Of a DNA stretch of 64,000 bases, positions 63,894-64,000 are shown in pieces. A model generated the notes under the pieces. That model was not told the origin of the DNA. It was given only the letters and a program-made list of their open reading frames with translations, and did not search any database. Position 1 is the stretch's first letter; every line of letters starts with the position of its first letter. The translations under genes were made by a program, and so were the position numbers. This DNA comes from Hahellaceae bacterium (GTDB lineage Bacteria > Pseudomonadota > Gammaproteobacteria > Pseudomonadales > Oleiphilaceae), in NCBI GenBank assembly GCA_016716085.1, contig JADJWY010000023.1:876863-940862 (forward strand). The letters are read 5' to 3'.

Positions 63894-64000
63894 TGCCACT
63901 ACGCTGCGGAATTTTTCGAGCCGACTAAGTCATTGTTTTTAATAGTGGCGAGATCTGATTTCGAGGAAAACTAGTGCTGAAGTGTCGAACTTAGGTGGCC
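63894..64000. other. Unassigned right edge
   Basis: The last 107 bp contain no long reading frame on either strand. They could be the end of another decayed mobile element. The missing 5' part of the truncated glycosyltransferase is not seen here. Confidence 0.3.

Overview
The window looks like chromosomal DNA of a marine gammaproteobacterium. RdgC, GlnK-AmtB, a FlaG/FliD/FliS flagellin block and a class GN sortase with its VIT/VWA partner fit a marine group such as Oceanospirillales, but the species cannot be named from the sequence. The first 34 kb is housekeeping DNA of fairly high GC with tight gene spacing. From about 34.3 kb to 62.1 kb the DNA is visibly more AT-rich and holds a glycan-biosynthesis island next to the flagellin gene. 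The last 2 kb is a decayed transposon.

Layout. 0-4.1 kb: transporter end, isochorismatase-like hydrolase, hexose-6-phosphate mutarotase, HDOD protein, soluble transhydrogenase. 4.2-7 kb: sortase and its substrate. 7-13 kb: HrpB helicase, TonB-like protein, methyltransferase, PHA synthase. 13.2-18 kb: ABC ATPase, fused permease/GldG-like protein and DUF4340 protein. 18-20.4 kb: an esterase and a flavin monooxygenase whose 5' half is badly base-called. 20.5-25.1 kb: DUF4112 protein, RdgC, GlnK, AmtB, an Ig-fold lipoprotein. 25.1-29 kb: a Pat-type protein acetyltransferase diverging from a class II deacetylase. 29-34.1 kb: fliS, fliD, flaG and a large flagellin, with two sigma-28-type promoters.

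Glycan island. A plus-strand set (34.5-39.1 kb) encodes a cupin, a nucleotidyltransferase-kinase, a methyltransferase, a KdsC-like phosphatase and a sulfotransferase. Two convergent WavE-like paralogues follow. A minus-strand operon (43.1-50.9 kb) has two glycosyltransferases, a GatZ-like aldolase subunit, an FkbM methyltransferase, a Maf/DUF115 protein and a GSCFA esterase split by an IS5-family element. A second minus-strand operon (52.7-62.1 kb) has a truncated glycosyltransferase, UDP-galactopyranose mutase, HAD protein, Gfo/Idh/MocA oxidoreductase, SIS isomerase, SDR, dehydroquinate-synthase-like cyclase, CMP-sugar synthetase-like enzyme and a 2-hydroxyacid dehydrogenase. I infer that this operon makes an unusual, CMP-activated, possibly carbocyclic or heptose-derived sugar, and that the DUF115 proteins may transfer island sugars to flagellin. 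At least seven island proteins carry the same small Rossmann-like module fused to unrelated catalytic domains.

Data quality matters here. About 0.95 kb near 20 kb is corrupted, and three or four genes are broken by single-base changes in short homopolymers, so apparent pseudogenes should be re-sequenced before being interpreted.
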